Origin: Salvator merianae
Lineage: Eukaryota; Chordata; Lepidosauria; Squamata; Teiidae
Direction of reading: 5' to 3'
Assembly (NCBI GenBank): GCA_003586115.2
Contig: QVOM02000113.1
Coordinates: 1,585,813 to 1,649,812, forward strand
DNA length: 64,000 bases
Within the stretch, counting starts at the first letter, position 1, and the number at the start of each line of letters is the position of its first letter. Positions 11,761 through 23,899 of this stretch are shown one piece after another. The translations under genes were made by a program, and so were the position numbers. The notes beneath the pieces were generated by a model that was not told the origin of the DNA, made no database searches, and saw nothing but the letters and a program-made list of their open reading frames with translations.

Positions 11761-12240
11761 GAGGCTGTGTCCAGACAGGACCTAAAACCTGAAATAATCC
11801 CAGCACTATGTTGAGATTGTCACACGTATCAGTGGCAATCCAAACACAGCCTCAGGATATTGGGGTGAAATCACACGTCACTATCGTGGGAAAAACAATT
11901 CCCAACATGGAGTCTTCCGATATAGCGCTAGGATTCATTTTGTCTGGATGCTTGCTCCTGGGACCCACCATCTTGGAAATGGCCACCATACATGTGCAGG
12001 GCCAAACCGGGCCAAAAATGACCACCGTGCACGTGGAGGGGTGGCAATCACGCACTTCCAAGTATTTCATGCAGTCAAAGACCTGGATGTACATGTTGGG
12101 CCATCAAGGAAATAAGCCTCTAAACAAGTAAGTGCCTGCAGTTGCCGCACGATTTTGCTCTGCCATCCGAGAGGGACAGCATCTGGAGGTGATATGAGTT
12201 ACGAGAATCATGACAAGACACCTACAACACCAGAATGCAA
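11761..12240 (+). repeat. Dispersed repeat family O, copy 2
   Basis: The better-preserved partner of 4190-4575. It keeps several CpGs ('cacgtc', 'accgtgcacgtgg') and starts 'gaggctgtgtccagacagg', a wording resembling termini of DNA transposons, but no inverse copy of that end was found downstream. A 107-codon frame across it has no known domain and is not shared with copy 1, so I treat it as non-coding. Confidence 0.6.
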
Positions 12241-13236
12241 ATGGTAGAAAATCCATCCACTAATACTTTGTAGGATATTTTTAAACCCAAACATTGTTAG
12301 ATAGCCTTTTCTTACCTAAGAAAGAAAGCTGTCTTCCTCCTGAATTGCATTTATTACAAGAACCTATGCATAGGCAGCTAGAAATTACACCGTAGTATCG
12401 ATTCCCATGTATCGTGTACTGATCTTTATTTATCTCAGGCCACTTTTGGACTTAACAAACAATTAAAGCAATGCAATCACATACACACCTACTAAAAAGA
12501 TAAGCCAATTAGAGTTAATGGAATTTATTCCTAGGAAAGTGTTGAAGGGATTGCAGGTTGAATGGACTAAACAATGACGGCAACTTTCATACAGAGACAG
12601 GGTGATAGTAGATTTCATAAAGAAACAAAGCAATATGAATGGAACACAGAAGTCATGTTATCCATTGTTCAAAGTAAACCAAAGCCTAGAAATAAGTACT
12701 ATTCAAAACTAAGGAGAGTATAGGAACACAGCAGGGGTGGATTAAAAATGTGATGAATCATAACCCCGTTAAATGTTTTCTTGAAGGTATTGCTACTGGA
12801 CCTTGTTAAAACAAGTTGCTTTTTCAATGGCACAGAGCCCTTTAGCATTAAGCTAACTTAGAAACTAACTCATGGGGAAAGTTTGCACTTGTGAATCAAC
12901 AAAACCATATTCCACAACTGTCTTCCTAAGTGCTGAGCCAACACAATGAGGCCATTCAATATACAGCAAATAGCAGTTGCAGAAGTCAACAGCGTGTGAC
13001 AATTCTATTACTTGGGACCAAGAGCAACAGAATCATATCTAATTGATATCTGCAGTGATTCGTGATAGCCAGTGTTTATTGTTATGACATGTGTCTTCAT
13101 GATCCAAGATACAAAGGTTTAGCTAAAAGTGATTTACCTTTGAGCTATCCCATTTTCTAACACAACAAAAATAAATAGTGTAGCATGTCAGGCATCATGC
13201 AGCATACATATAGGGCTTACTGAAATTCTTATAATC
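12241..13236. other. No feature recognised
   Basis: AT-rich sequence with no repeat or coding signature that I can support. Confidence 0.5.
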
Positions 13237-13239
13237 TAA

Positions 13240-13738
13240 GGCCTTTTCTGCACTTACCCTTCCATGGTCAGAAACAGTGGGTCTAGAACAGCCAGGCCTG
13301 CTGATTCCAACCATGAAAAGGCATGGGCTGGATTAGTGCTGTCTGCATGATGGCACTGGTCCAGACCAGCTCTCAGGGCTAGGCACGGATGTTTCTAGCT
13401 TCAAAGCCTGTGGGGGACACATTTTAGCAACATGCTATGGCATGTCATTGAAGTTTGTCTCCCAATAGTCCAAAACACAAGATGCATACCTTCTGCAGGC
13501 CTCCCTTGTTCTGGATCAGGTTCCTCTGATACGCCAGTAGGCCTGATTAAACAGGCCAACCAGTGATCCAGAACAGGGCTTCCCTAATCTGGATTAAGCT
13601 CCATCTAATGCAGATGGGATGGACTCACAGGGCGGGGAGGGAGGAGCTCACAAATCCACACTAATATGAGGATCTAGGAGGCCAGGATAACACGATGGAG
13701 TTTTTAATTATGGATTAAGGGTCCATGCTAAAAGGGCC
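13240..13738. mobile_element. Harbinger-like MITE family J, 499 bp, TSD TAA
   Basis: Left end 'ggccttttctgcacttaccc' and right end 'gggtccatgctaaaagggcc' are inverted. Both sides carry TAA (13237-13239 and 13739-13741), the classic PIF/Harbinger TWA duplication. An internal block around 'gccagtaggcctgattaaac' pairs with itself and also occurs in 52912-53170 and 57977-58534. No transposase frame. Confidence 0.82.
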
Positions 13739-13741
13739 TAA

Positions 13742-14702
13742 GTATTTCTGCTATCTGAAATTTCTGCTTTTAATTAAGTTGGCAGTTCTGAATTCAGACA
13801 ACCACAGTTGAGCACAAAATAACACATTGACTAGGAGATTTGAACCATCATACTTTCCACTATTTTTTGGATGTCAGTTATGGTCCTATGTCTGGTTTCC
13901 ATCTCTGATTTTAACCACCGGCCAGCCATGGCTGCAGAAGAGTAAGATTATCATTTACACAGACACATAAATTTAGTGCTTCCCCAAAAGGTATATGAGG
14001 AATACAGGAATACACCTTTCAGTTTAATTAATGTTATGTCAAGCATTTCTAATCTAAAACCTCATTTTTCCCCTAAAGGGATACTAAATCCGCTGTTTTA
14101 AATTGCATTTACCTGCAGTTTGGTGTCCAAGTTGTCAGCTCTGCTGCAATTTATTTTTTTTCCTTAAACAGTGTACAAATTGCCTAGCCATTTTAAAATT
14201 ATATAGCAGCAGGAAGCAAAGCTGCTGCTTTTTTTTTTAATGATTTGGGATGCTTTATTTCAAACTCACTTACACAGACTCTAAAAACAACTTCATTTTT
14301 CAAAAATGAAGTTTAACAAGGAGCACTTAAGAGTGAGAAAAATGCTCGCTAGACTAAACTTGATCACACTTTACACTCTCTTTTATATTTTCTACCGAAA
14401 ACTAGAGGTGAGAAAAGAAAGAAGAAAGAGCAAAAAGTGTTGTGGGGAACTGGGAAAGCCTTATGAATCCCACGGGAGGTGACTAAATTCCTAGCTTTAC
14501 TTATATGATCACCAGCCCTGTGTTTCAAGTATGTCTGGCATTGCTACAGAAGTTTGCCTGGAAGGTTTAAATGAAAACAAAACAAAACATGATTTCTAAG
14601 GTATGCAATTGTTAGTAGACGAATTTCTACTCTACCCCGGAGACAAAACACGTGTGTTAGCTTTGCATTCTCCAAGGGTGGGGGGAGACACTGAATGTGG
14701 AG
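13742..14702. other. No feature recognised
   Basis: AT-rich sequence with short T- and A-runs (14150-14160, 14230-14240). Nothing else recognised. Confidence 0.5.
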
Positions 14703-14800
14703 CTTGCTTATTTATTTATTTATTTATTTCACATTATTTATATCCCACCCTTCATCCAAAGGTCTCAGGGCCATTTGCAGCTCCAGCAACTAGCAGGTGT
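14703..14800 (-). mobile_element. LINE 3' terminus, minus strand
   Basis: A (TTTA)n tract at about 14708-14735 followed by 'tatatcccacccttcatcc' and 'aaggtctcagggc' is the reverse complement of the usual L2-like 3' end and tail. The upstream body cannot be recognised. Confidence 0.65.
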
Positions 14801-15275
14801 TTCTCAAGGGTAGTTGGCAGTTGGCTGCATCAGGCAGCACTACAGCAGATCTCAAGCTAGTTGGTCTTAGCTTGACTCTCTGCAAAGCAGTGCCTACATA
14901 CATACCACAGTCATTTCGCAGTAGGCCTCAAGTAACTCATGGTATGGTTACCTAACTTTCAGAATAACAAGAGTGTGAGTTTTCTAATGTCACAGGAGAT
15001 CTTTCTTCTTTCTTCTTTCCACCTAAAATATACAGCTATGAAACAGCAAATCTTTATTACTAGGATGTATCTAAGGACAGTGGAGTAGTAAATAGGCCGT
15101 TGCTACACACTGCCCTATTGACCATTTGTAACTGCCATTGCAAATATATTTCATTTGCATTGCAAATATAATAGTAAAAAACCTGCCATGTCTCTGAGGC
15201 TGGCTTTCTTGCTCTCAGGACAGACGGCTGGCTCACAGACAGAGTGGGGAAAAGGACTCTAAAGGCAGTTACAAC

Positions 15276-15600
15276 ATAAGAGGAACCCTGCTGGATCAGT
15301 CCACAAACCATCTAATCCAGCATCCAATCTTGCACAGTAACCCACTATTTGCTTCTAGATATTCTCAAGCAGAAGACAAAGGCAAACTCTTTACCTGCTC
15401 TTGACTCCCCAGAAATGGTCTTTGGAGGCACCCTGACTCTTCAGCCCAATCTAGACATCTATTCTAGTAACCATTGATACACCTGTCCTCCCTGAATTTT
15501 CTAACCCTTTCTTAAAGCCATCCATGCTAGTGGTTGTCATCACCTACTGTGGTTGTAAATTCTACCAATGACCTGCTGGGTAAAAAATGTCAGTCCTAGC
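15276..15600 (-). mobile_element. CR1-type LINE 3' region
   Basis: The plus strand reads 'aaccctgctggatcag', then 'catctaatccagcatcc', then a body through 'cctgtcctccctgaatttt' and 'ttaaagccatcc'. I recognise this as the antisense 3' part of a CR1-like LINE abundant in squamates. Copies or pieces occur at 60234-60380 and, for the more 5' RT part, 56385-56870. A 15-16-bp tandem duplication ('gtcagtcctagcttt' twice) lies at the distal edge (15589-15619). Confidence 0.7.
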
Positions 15601-15949
15601 TTTGTCAGTCCTAGCTTTTCTGCCTATATTGTGGGACAGAGGTGGGTTTTTTCCCCACCCCCTATTCATTTTTTCCACACTCATGTTTCCTAAAATTACT
15701 TCTTTTCCCTGCTGTCTTCTATCTCCCAAGAGATCCAGTAATGGGGGAGGGATATATGCTTACAACCCAAAATCAAATGGGAAGGGGTTTTCATTATATT
15801 TGCATTACATTTTCATTGCATAGGTATTCAGTACTGTAGTCTAAATGCTTCCCGGTCATGTAACGAAAAAACAAACAAACAGAGAGTATGGGCTGGTCCT
15901 GGCAATTGTACAGAGAATCATCTACAACTGAATTGGTAGATAATAAATA

Positions 15950-16400
15950 TATGTGACCGAATTCACTTACCTGGTTGGAATGGTGTCCGAAGACCATTCC
16001 AGGCCAGGTCACTACAGGAATGACAAGGAGCCATTCACACGTAGAGTGCTGGAACAGGCTCATTCCAAGTTCGGCCACTCTAGCAAGGCAAACACCAGAC
16101 CTCCTGTTCTTTTCCTAGAGGGATATCCTGACATCAGATGCCCCACTCACCCCTCCCCGCAATTGAGGGAGATGATGTCACATCCAATGCACAAGGATGA
16201 GGTGGGGTGAGCCTTGACATGTGGACCTTCAAGCCTTGAAGGTCAGAACTTAAAGGCCTCTCACCTCACAACACCAGAGGTGTGGCAAATGTACCATTCC
16301 ACACACCACAGGGAACAGCTCCGGATACCTCGGGGACAGTTGGAGCAGACTGTGATGCAGATAATGCATTCCAGCAATCTGCCTGGAATATATTTGCATT
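15950..16400. repeat. Hairpin-rich segment, possible MITE
   Basis: It contains several self-complementary stretches: 'ggaatggtgtccgaagaccattcc' type near 15978-16002, an exact 21-nt palindrome at 16224-16244 built on 'gaccttcaag', and 'attccagcaatctgcctggaat' near 16369-16391. Serial hairpins resemble the MITEs of this window, but no terminal inverted repeat or target duplication was found. Confidence 0.3.
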
Positions 16401-17352
16401 TTTAAATCAACTATCTTGCATATAATGTTTTTAGAACATTAAAGAACCCCCTCTTACCTCTCCTAGGAGTATGCCTCCAGGATGCACATATTATCATCAC
16501 ATTGTATGAAAAGAGAGCAATGCATGTTTTTTGCCCATACTTGCGCACATATGAATGTTTGATAAATGTAGTAATCAGATTTTTTTTTTCAGGGATATTC
16601 ATATAAGTTGGTATTTTAAAACGTATACTAAAAATGATCTGCACTTTCTTATTCTCCACATGCTAGTGACAATATAAATTTTGAGGAATACCACAAAATA
16701 ATACTTACGTGATTTTGCATGCATTGTATAATGGGATGAAAACTTTAACCCAGTTTAACTTCATGTTTGATCTCAAACATGAATTAGCAATAAATTGTGA
16801 GGAAAAAAATCACAGCTTCCCATTATCTAGAATGTTTGATCTAAATAGGCTCTGACTACACATCAAATGCACTAGAAAAAAGTGCACAAAGCTATCAGAA
16901 CTATATTAACATCCAGAAACTACCATCTTTGATGTTTCAGTTCTTTTATTATTCAAAGAAAGGCAAGAATAAGCTGATATATATTTTTTTCGCTTTTATG
17001 TACAGGCATACAAGTGCCAAGTTACCAAACCATTATACTGGATAACATGTCAGAAATTAATTCAAGGTAGATTGTGGGTGCAAAGACATGTGACCATTCC
17101 ATAGTTTATATTTTCTTTCTTGCCACATAATTTTCATCTTCTTTTATTTAGAGGTTCTTTTTGATCAAAAAGGTTAGAACTTCAAGGCAGCTGATGTTCT
17201 ACCAGACAGGGAGACTAAAATACCTCAGTACGGGAAATGAATTTAGCGTGTTTTACAGTAGCAATTTACCCAGAATCATTTCTCTTTTAATTGCCTAAGG
17301 TATTTGGAACCACTGTTGAAACGATGCAGATAAGCAGGTACCAGTTGCAATA
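16401..17352. other. No feature recognised
   Basis: AT-rich DNA. Only a small hairpin ('ttcatgtttga' with its inverse, about 16760-16785) stands out. Confidence 0.5.
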
Positions 17353-17648
17353 GAAGAAGAAGAAGAACTTGGTTTTTATACCCCACTTTTCTCGGTCGAA
17401 GCTGACTCAAAGCGGCTTACAAGGTTATTTTTCGCCCGAAGGCTTACATCTATCTATCTTCTGCATCACACAATGTGATGCTCCCTATTTATCTACTTGC
17501 AATTACTTGCTTTCGAACAGCTAGGTTGGCTGGAGCTAGAGGCCAGTAGAGGGCGCTCATCCCCTCTACACGGCAGACAGGGGCCTCGAACTCCGATCCT
17601 CCTACTGAAAGATCAGTGCCTTAGCCTTCTGTGCCACCGTGCCGCAGA
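17353..17648 (-). mobile_element. tRNA-derived SINE, full-length-like
   Basis: Read on the minus strand it starts at about 17648 with a tRNA-like head: 'tggcacagaaggctaaggc' resembles box A, and 'ggagttcgaggcc' (plus-strand 17582-17594) resembles box B. The body leads to 'taagccgctttgagtcagc' and 'ggggtataaaaacc', a LINE-type 3' tail, ending in (TTC)n at 17353-17366. This architecture (tRNA head, body, LINE-like tail, short simple repeat) is diagnostic of a tRNA-SINE mobilised by a LINE. Polarity is clear; the family name is not certain. Confidence 0.82.
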
Positions 17649-18359
17649 AGCATATCACTGTTGGCTTGTGCCCATTTCAAACAGTGGGAGAAGCCTCCAT
17701 GGAAGCAAACCAGCTTTGCAGTCTCAAGCAGCCCTGGCAAGGAACTTGAGTTTCCATCCACTACCACTGATAAGGTTGTGTTGTGCAAGTCACTGTGCCT
17801 GCATCTCAGCTGCATATATGGACAACTGTTTGGATAACACTTTTTTGTGTATCTGATAATGGGATGCTTTTTCCTAAAGCGGCAACCTGAAAAGCCCCTG
17901 CGTGATTGCACCCTCAGTCACAGTTTTAAGGTGGACAAGGAAGGAAATATTAACGGTCATTCTATTATTTTCAAAGTCAACTTTAAAATGTTGGCAACAA
18001 GTAAATTGTAAATTAGCCACAGCAGACCTCTTCATAATGAGCAAATCTTATGTAAAGCTGATTTAAAAAGTCAGTTTTAAATATACTACGATTTACGTAA
18101 CACATGAAATACAGTGATTTTTTTTAACTGCAATGAAATGAGTAGATATTTTTAACTAAGCATTCACACACAGATATATCTCACTATTCTGGTTTATATG
18201 TCATTAGAAGATATTTGCTAGACAATGATGAATTAGAGTTTGGTTTTGTGAATTTGAATTATCTGTTCCTAAGAATGCTCACATATTAGAAATTTGTTGC
18301 CTTTACTGTTGATTTGCTGGTGAGCAATTCAGTTTTCATTGGCCAGCTGAAAGTAGATG

Positions 18360-18495
18360 GTCCACAGCTGTTTTCAAACTTAGGCTTCCAGGTGTTGTTG
18401 GTCTACAGCAACCCTAGTCCCTGTGGCCAAGGCAAGGAATGATGAGAATTACAGTTTAACCACATCTAGAGGTCTAAGTTTGAGAGCCACTGGTC
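18360..18495 (+). repeat. Dispersed repeat of the 'acaactcccatca' type
   Basis: The stretch runs from 'ttcaaacttaggcttccagg' through 'gaatgatgagaattacagt' to 'tttgagagccactggtctac'. It resembles a short repeat I know as common in squamates, where the consensus has a 'gatgggagttgtagtcc' core and 'ggttgagaaccactg' end. This copy is degenerate and lacks clear ends. Confidence 0.45.
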
Positions 18496-19612
18496 TACAA
18501 TGCACAGTGTTAGTTGATGTTGTTTTCAGTTCGTAGGGGAGGAGCAAGTATTTTGGGTCAGAACAGGCAGTGTTAGTGATAGGTGAGACACACTAAAGCT
18601 GAACTCTGTAGAAGATCACATGAAATTTAACCTCCAAGAATGTTGTAAGCCCATCAACTAAATCCTGAACTGAAATATGTATGAAGGAGAATGGGAAAAT
18701 GGACCACTGATGTGGTGGAGTATGGTCAGCTGTGGCCAGCTAGCACCTACAAACATATCAGAAACCTCCAGAGCCAGGGCATAGTGATTCACTGACATTC
18801 TTTGAAACTCACAGCATGCCTGTCTCCACAGCACTCTTGGCCAAATGAGGTGAGGGTCCCTGAACAGGACTGAATGCCTTTAGTTGTCAAAAGCATTTCA
18901 TAATGATAAATAATAAAGTGTGTATTCAAGAGCACACCTTTTTTGCTACACTGAAACCTTCATTCAGCTCCAAATCATGCCACACCTCCCCTGAAAATGG
19001 TTGCTATTCACTGTTCGGACAGAATACTGTCCATTTTCTCCTCTCTTTGATTGGTAATAAGCCCATAGCAACAGTTTCCATTCTGTAAATGATTACATTT
19101 CCTCCCACTTCTTTCCAGACTTCTGTAAATCCAAACAGTCAGATTTCTGGATCTAAGCTTATTAGTACATCTGTGAATTCCAGTTTTTAGGACTGCTTCT
19201 AATTGCCTAATTACTCCAACAACCACTTAAACCCCAGAGCTAATGAGGCAGTCTGGGAGTCCTGACTGCCAAATCCTTTCTGCTCTCACTGCCTCCTTAA
19301 AAGCCCACTCCCCCATCTTACAGTTGGGGAGAGAACCCAGGAGTTCTGGTACCCAGCCTCCTCTTAAATCACAGCTGCTGACACTTCTATCTCCAGTCTT
19401 TTGCTAGTGGGAGGAAGGAGAAAGAGTAAGAAAGAAAAGGGAATATAATTTTTCTGGCTCAGGTCCTGGAGGAGAAAAAAAAAATTGAACCACGGATGGG
19501 AACAAAAAAGGAAATGCTTGGAAGATCCAGTGCATGGGAAGAAGTCTGGTTCATAGCAGCACAATTTGCCTGGGAGCTAAGCAAGCAACATAGCATAAGT
19601 AGCTTCCCAGTC
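18496..19612. other. No feature recognised
   Basis: No coding, palindromic or repeat feature that I can support. Confidence 0.45.
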
Positions 19613-19615
19613 TTA

Positions 19616-20463
19616 GGCTGTGTTCAGACTAGCGATTTTTAAAATCACCTGCATGAAAGCAGTGGATAATTTCTGCGCGTACAGGGAAAAAGTCTTCCAC
19701 ATGCACTTACCGATGAGGCGATTCCCCGAGCTAACTCACAGCCCGCAAATGGAGCTGCTCAGTGATTAGCCACTCTCCGCCTCTTTGCTGAAGAGATTTT
19801 CCAAACCATTAACTCTTTAACTGCCAGGTTTCTGTCTCAAAAAGGGAGTTAACCTTGTACTGTAATAATACAATTTCTGTCTCGAAAAGGAAGTCCGAGT
19901 TTGAACTCTCCCTTATTCTTTTTTTTCCCCCCTTATTCTCGGTGCAAGGATGCCTCGAGGCCTCGGGGAACTGGAGCAGAGGGCAAGGGGAAACCCCCAG
20001 CAGTTAAGTACTTGAACAGAAACTGCTTGAAGAGAGATTTGCCAGCACAGGGAGAAAAGGGGAGGGAGAAGATTTGTCGGTGCCGAGAACCTTTTCAACC
20101 CCCCTTGCCTTCTGTAGTTAAAAAAGCACACTGGACTTTAGTAGCTAGGGGCTTTCTCCCAATCCTGATGCTACTGGTGTCTTTTTTAATCTACAGAAGG
20201 CAGGGAATTTGAAAAGTTTCTCCTGCCGGCAAGAGCTTGCTCGCCCCCTCCCTTCTTGTGCTGTTGTCCTGCGGATTCCTGCAAGGCTCTGATTGGTTGA
20301 AGAGCTTCCCAAGTCACCCCAAAAGCACAGAAAAGGTGATTATGGACGAGGCGACCTAGACAGCCTCAGAGAGGCACAGAGGCGTTTTTTTCAGAGAGCT
20401 TTGTGAATGCTGCAGCTTCCGTGCGACGGGAAGCCAACCCTAATAGCCTCTCTGATCACACCC
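19616..20463. mobile_element. Harbinger-like element family Q, 848 bp, TSD TTA
   Basis: The left end 'ggctgtgttcagactagcga' matches the inverse of the right end 'ggctattagggtt' side: right terminus 'tagcctctctgatcacaccc'. TTA lies immediately outside both ends (19613-19615, 20464-20466). The interior is CpG-bearing and more G+C-rich than its flanks, and holds a near-duplicate pair of 'tttctgtctc.aaaagg' blocks (about 19829 and 19874). A 103-codon frame inside has no known domain. A second, inverted and more decayed copy at 33656-34435 supports the boundaries. Confidence 0.8.
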
Positions 20464-20466
20464 TTA

Positions 20467-23456
20467 GATAAAGATGGCTCAGAGTCTGAAAGTAGGAGGA
20501 TAAAGGTCTACAAATACCAGCTCTTGAAGCCACAGAGGAAGACAGCAGGGGGCATGCAAGTCTGAATCCATGCCCTTTTCAGTTACAGGAACCCTTGGTA
20601 TTTGCATAAGCACTGGCTCTCTCACTATCCATGCGTACCAGCCTCAACTGCCCTTGTCCAGTGCCCTTCATGAACCCCCCCCCCGGGTGCAGATCAATTT
20701 ATTGAAATCCCTGCTTTGAGGACACCAGGAAGTCCCCCTCTGTATTTCCCTCTGACCATTTTCCAAGGGAAAGGGAGGATGTCAGCAAAGCTGATAACCT
20801 TTCTGTCTCTTATTTCCCACCTTCTGCAGGTAGAGATGGATTTTCAATATAATATAATCCCCTTTTTCAATGACGCTACTGCACAAAACTCCCATTTTAA
20901 GTGTACCCTGTTTGCCTCAATTCCAAAATATCTCTGCACCACTTTCAATTTCAGTTTTACCTATACAGTATTATGTCTCATATCGTTATATAGCATATTT
21001 TCTTCTTCTCGTCAGACAATGTATCATGCGTTTCCATTGGATGTTGAATATAGAAATATGAGGAGGCTACATCACTTGTATCTTCCTCTCATCCCACCTG
21101 TTGCTTACCCAGGTTTCCTGTCCAACTCAGCTTGAAAAAAGAGATGACTCCAGTGCTTAGAAATCCTGAACAACAATTAACCGAACTTTCAGAGACTTCG
21201 AGACTGAAGCAGTTACATGCTCACAATTAACGTCTGGTGGTTCAGACTGAAAGTCACCCAGAAGGTGACTTTTTAACTATGTCTGATTACACCCTGAGTA
21301 AGATATAGGTAACTTTACCACTTGTGCTCATGAATATACACTTTATTATTTATAATTATGAAACGGTTTTGACAACTAATGACCTGCTCATCTAAAAATT
21401 ATTATTAGGTCAAGCAGAATACAAAATACAGTACACAGCTGGGGTATGTGTGTGTTGTTTGTGTGTGAACTCCTCCTCCCCCCCCCCCCCCGCCACTCTA
21501 CGGTACCAGAAACATCCAGGAAAGCAGAATTTAAACATCTGCAAAGTAAAGTTCTAGCTACAATCTCATCAATATTTGACCATTTTCTTTTCTAAAGCAA
21601 CCAGTCAATTAGGCCAGATGAATACTTTGGCACATTAACATCTATTGATCATACATAATGTCAGGAGTTAGGGAGATGTTTGACTGTTCATTTTGCTTCT
21701 CTTGAAAAAAAAAAAACAAGTCAAGGGATTTTGAGGACACTTTCAGATTTTCTACTATAAATGTGAGTGTGTGGGGGAATAGCACAGCTGCTAAAGCACT
21801 TTGCTCTTCACAGTTTTAGGTTATCTGAAGAACAGAAAACTATAAACTGATCCTCACTCTATAGCACAACAGGAATTTGTGTCTTCCTATGGTTAGAAAG
21901 CCTATTCAGTTTACTTTGTGTGCTTTTCTTACCACTGTAAACAATACAATCCTAAACTTCTGTAAGCTGGCATGAGAAGGGTTTAGCTAAATAGAGGACT
22001 AACTAAAACCCTAGCCAAGAAATTCTCATACACAACTGTTGTAGAAGGATAGATAATCCATAATTCAGAAGCTACAGATTTGTAGCTCCTGTAAACTATT
22101 AAATCTACTACTGCCAGCTATGGCTGTTTATATTTGCCATGGAAATAGGGAATGTTGGTGAGTGAATTGAACAAGTGGGGCATCTTAGACCATCTTAAGT
22201 CCCTTGCAGTAGCCAGAACATGGGACAATGAGATCAAGTGCTACTTTTTCAGGTTTCATAGTTGAACACCCATCTAAGCAGCCTGACTGCACATCTGCCA
22301 GTGCTGCAAACACAAGCAAATATTGTTGATATTTTTGGTACTATTGCAAACCCTCTTGTTTCTCATGTCCCCATTCTGGCTACATCTCTGACAAATCCCA
22401 GCAATACACCGAGTCTGCCAATAAACAAGCTAATGCCACAATATTATTATAGAAATCTTTAGTATTTCCATACTTAGTATAATGTTGTAATCAAGGTAAT
22501 TCCATCAAGGATGACACGCACACACCTCATGAAAGTACAATTGAGGATACTTCCAGTACATGGAAAGCAAATTATCGTAACAGGATTACAAACATCCTTG
22601 GTAAGCTTAATATGCAAATATTACATTTCTAGTTTTGTTTATAAATTGAGACACTTTTGTTAGCATTCACCATAAGGTTGATCCCTAAAAACTATTTTCC
22701 AAGTACAACTTACATCCTTCTTTTGCAAATAAATACAGGGCTGACAATATGTGGACTGTTAATCAAAAAATATAGCTTGTTTTGTTTTGTTTTCTACATT
22801 ATCGGCTGTGCTAATAGAATAGACATATAGAACCTTTTATTATTAGATCAATATCAGGTAATATTAAAATACCTACCAAATTATCCCTGATTTCAGACAT
22901 GCAATTTCTAGACAAAATAATAGTCCATTCTTAGGATGAGTGGTCATTGACCTCTTCATCTTTTTTACAGCTTTTTCATCTTACTATTCAATGGACCTCC
23001 TATATGAAAAGTCAGATAAATATGAGGAAAAAGTTACTCAAAGTTAATTTTACAGACAAAGCCAACTAATTAGACTGATTGGTATATGTGGTATCAAAAC
23101 ACTCCTGGAAAACCTTGTCAAAATCAACTGACTATACTGAACAGAGTGCCCTTTAATAACTGTAAATGAAATAGAAACTTTAATCCACTATTAATTACTT
23201 GCTTGACTGACAAGAATTATCTATAATTTAACAGCATGGGGGTTAACAATTGGAGCGTTTAACTCCTGCTGATGCTGAACTGATATTTATGCTATTTTTC
23301 TTTTGTTAACATTACCTGTATTTTTAAAAAAGAAGCATACATTTCTGGTACACGCACAGAATCCGCTGTTCTATGAGTAGCTTTGATTTATAGAAATGGT
23401 ACAACTTGGAAATCACAATTTCCATCCCTTTCCTTACGTTTTAGGACCATAGAATT
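20467..23456. other. Mostly unique AT-rich sequence
   Basis: C-runs lie at about 20677-20684 and 21479-21491. A 139-codon frame at 20716-21135 has no recognisable domain and no codon pattern suggesting coding. The part around 22900-23330 is repeat-free and rich in TAATTA-like words. Nothing further is supported. Confidence 0.4.
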
Positions 23457-23487
23457 ATCTGTCTGTCTGTCTATCTATCTATCTATT
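23457..23487 (+). repeat. (CTGT)n/(CTAT)n microsatellite
   Basis: Three to four CTGT units pass into about five CTAT units. A compound tetranucleotide repeat. Confidence 0.9.
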
Positions 23488-23899
23488 ATGTAATAGCTAG
23501 AATTAAAAGTACCATATTGAGCTAAAAGCAGGACATATTTTAAAATAAGTCCCTCTTACCACTACATAGCAGTCCAGTATAAAGTGATTCATGATTGTGG
23601 ATTTTATATGTAACTGAGTTGACAAAGTCAGTCTAAAACTAAATTTTTGAAAATGGTTCTCAGTAAATAAGACCAGAGCAGAAAGCCACGGACTACTATC
23701 TTTACCACAGTAGTAGAGATGTGTAAACCAGTTCAGTTTAGAACTGGGTTGTTCTTGTGCTGGGGGAGTTGAGAGTGTTTGATACCAAAGGTTTGATACT
23801 GAGCTAGACCAATGGGGTTTGGCGTATAATAGTTTGATAGTTCAATTCCTCATCCTGTTGCGTTCTTGACTTTTCTTCTGATTGTGCCCACAGTGCCCT

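Noticed and set aside
17582..17648. A tRNA gene on the minus strand
   Set aside because: Box-A and box-B-like words are present but no four-arm tRNA folds and a SINE body with LINE-like tail follows, so it is a SINE head.
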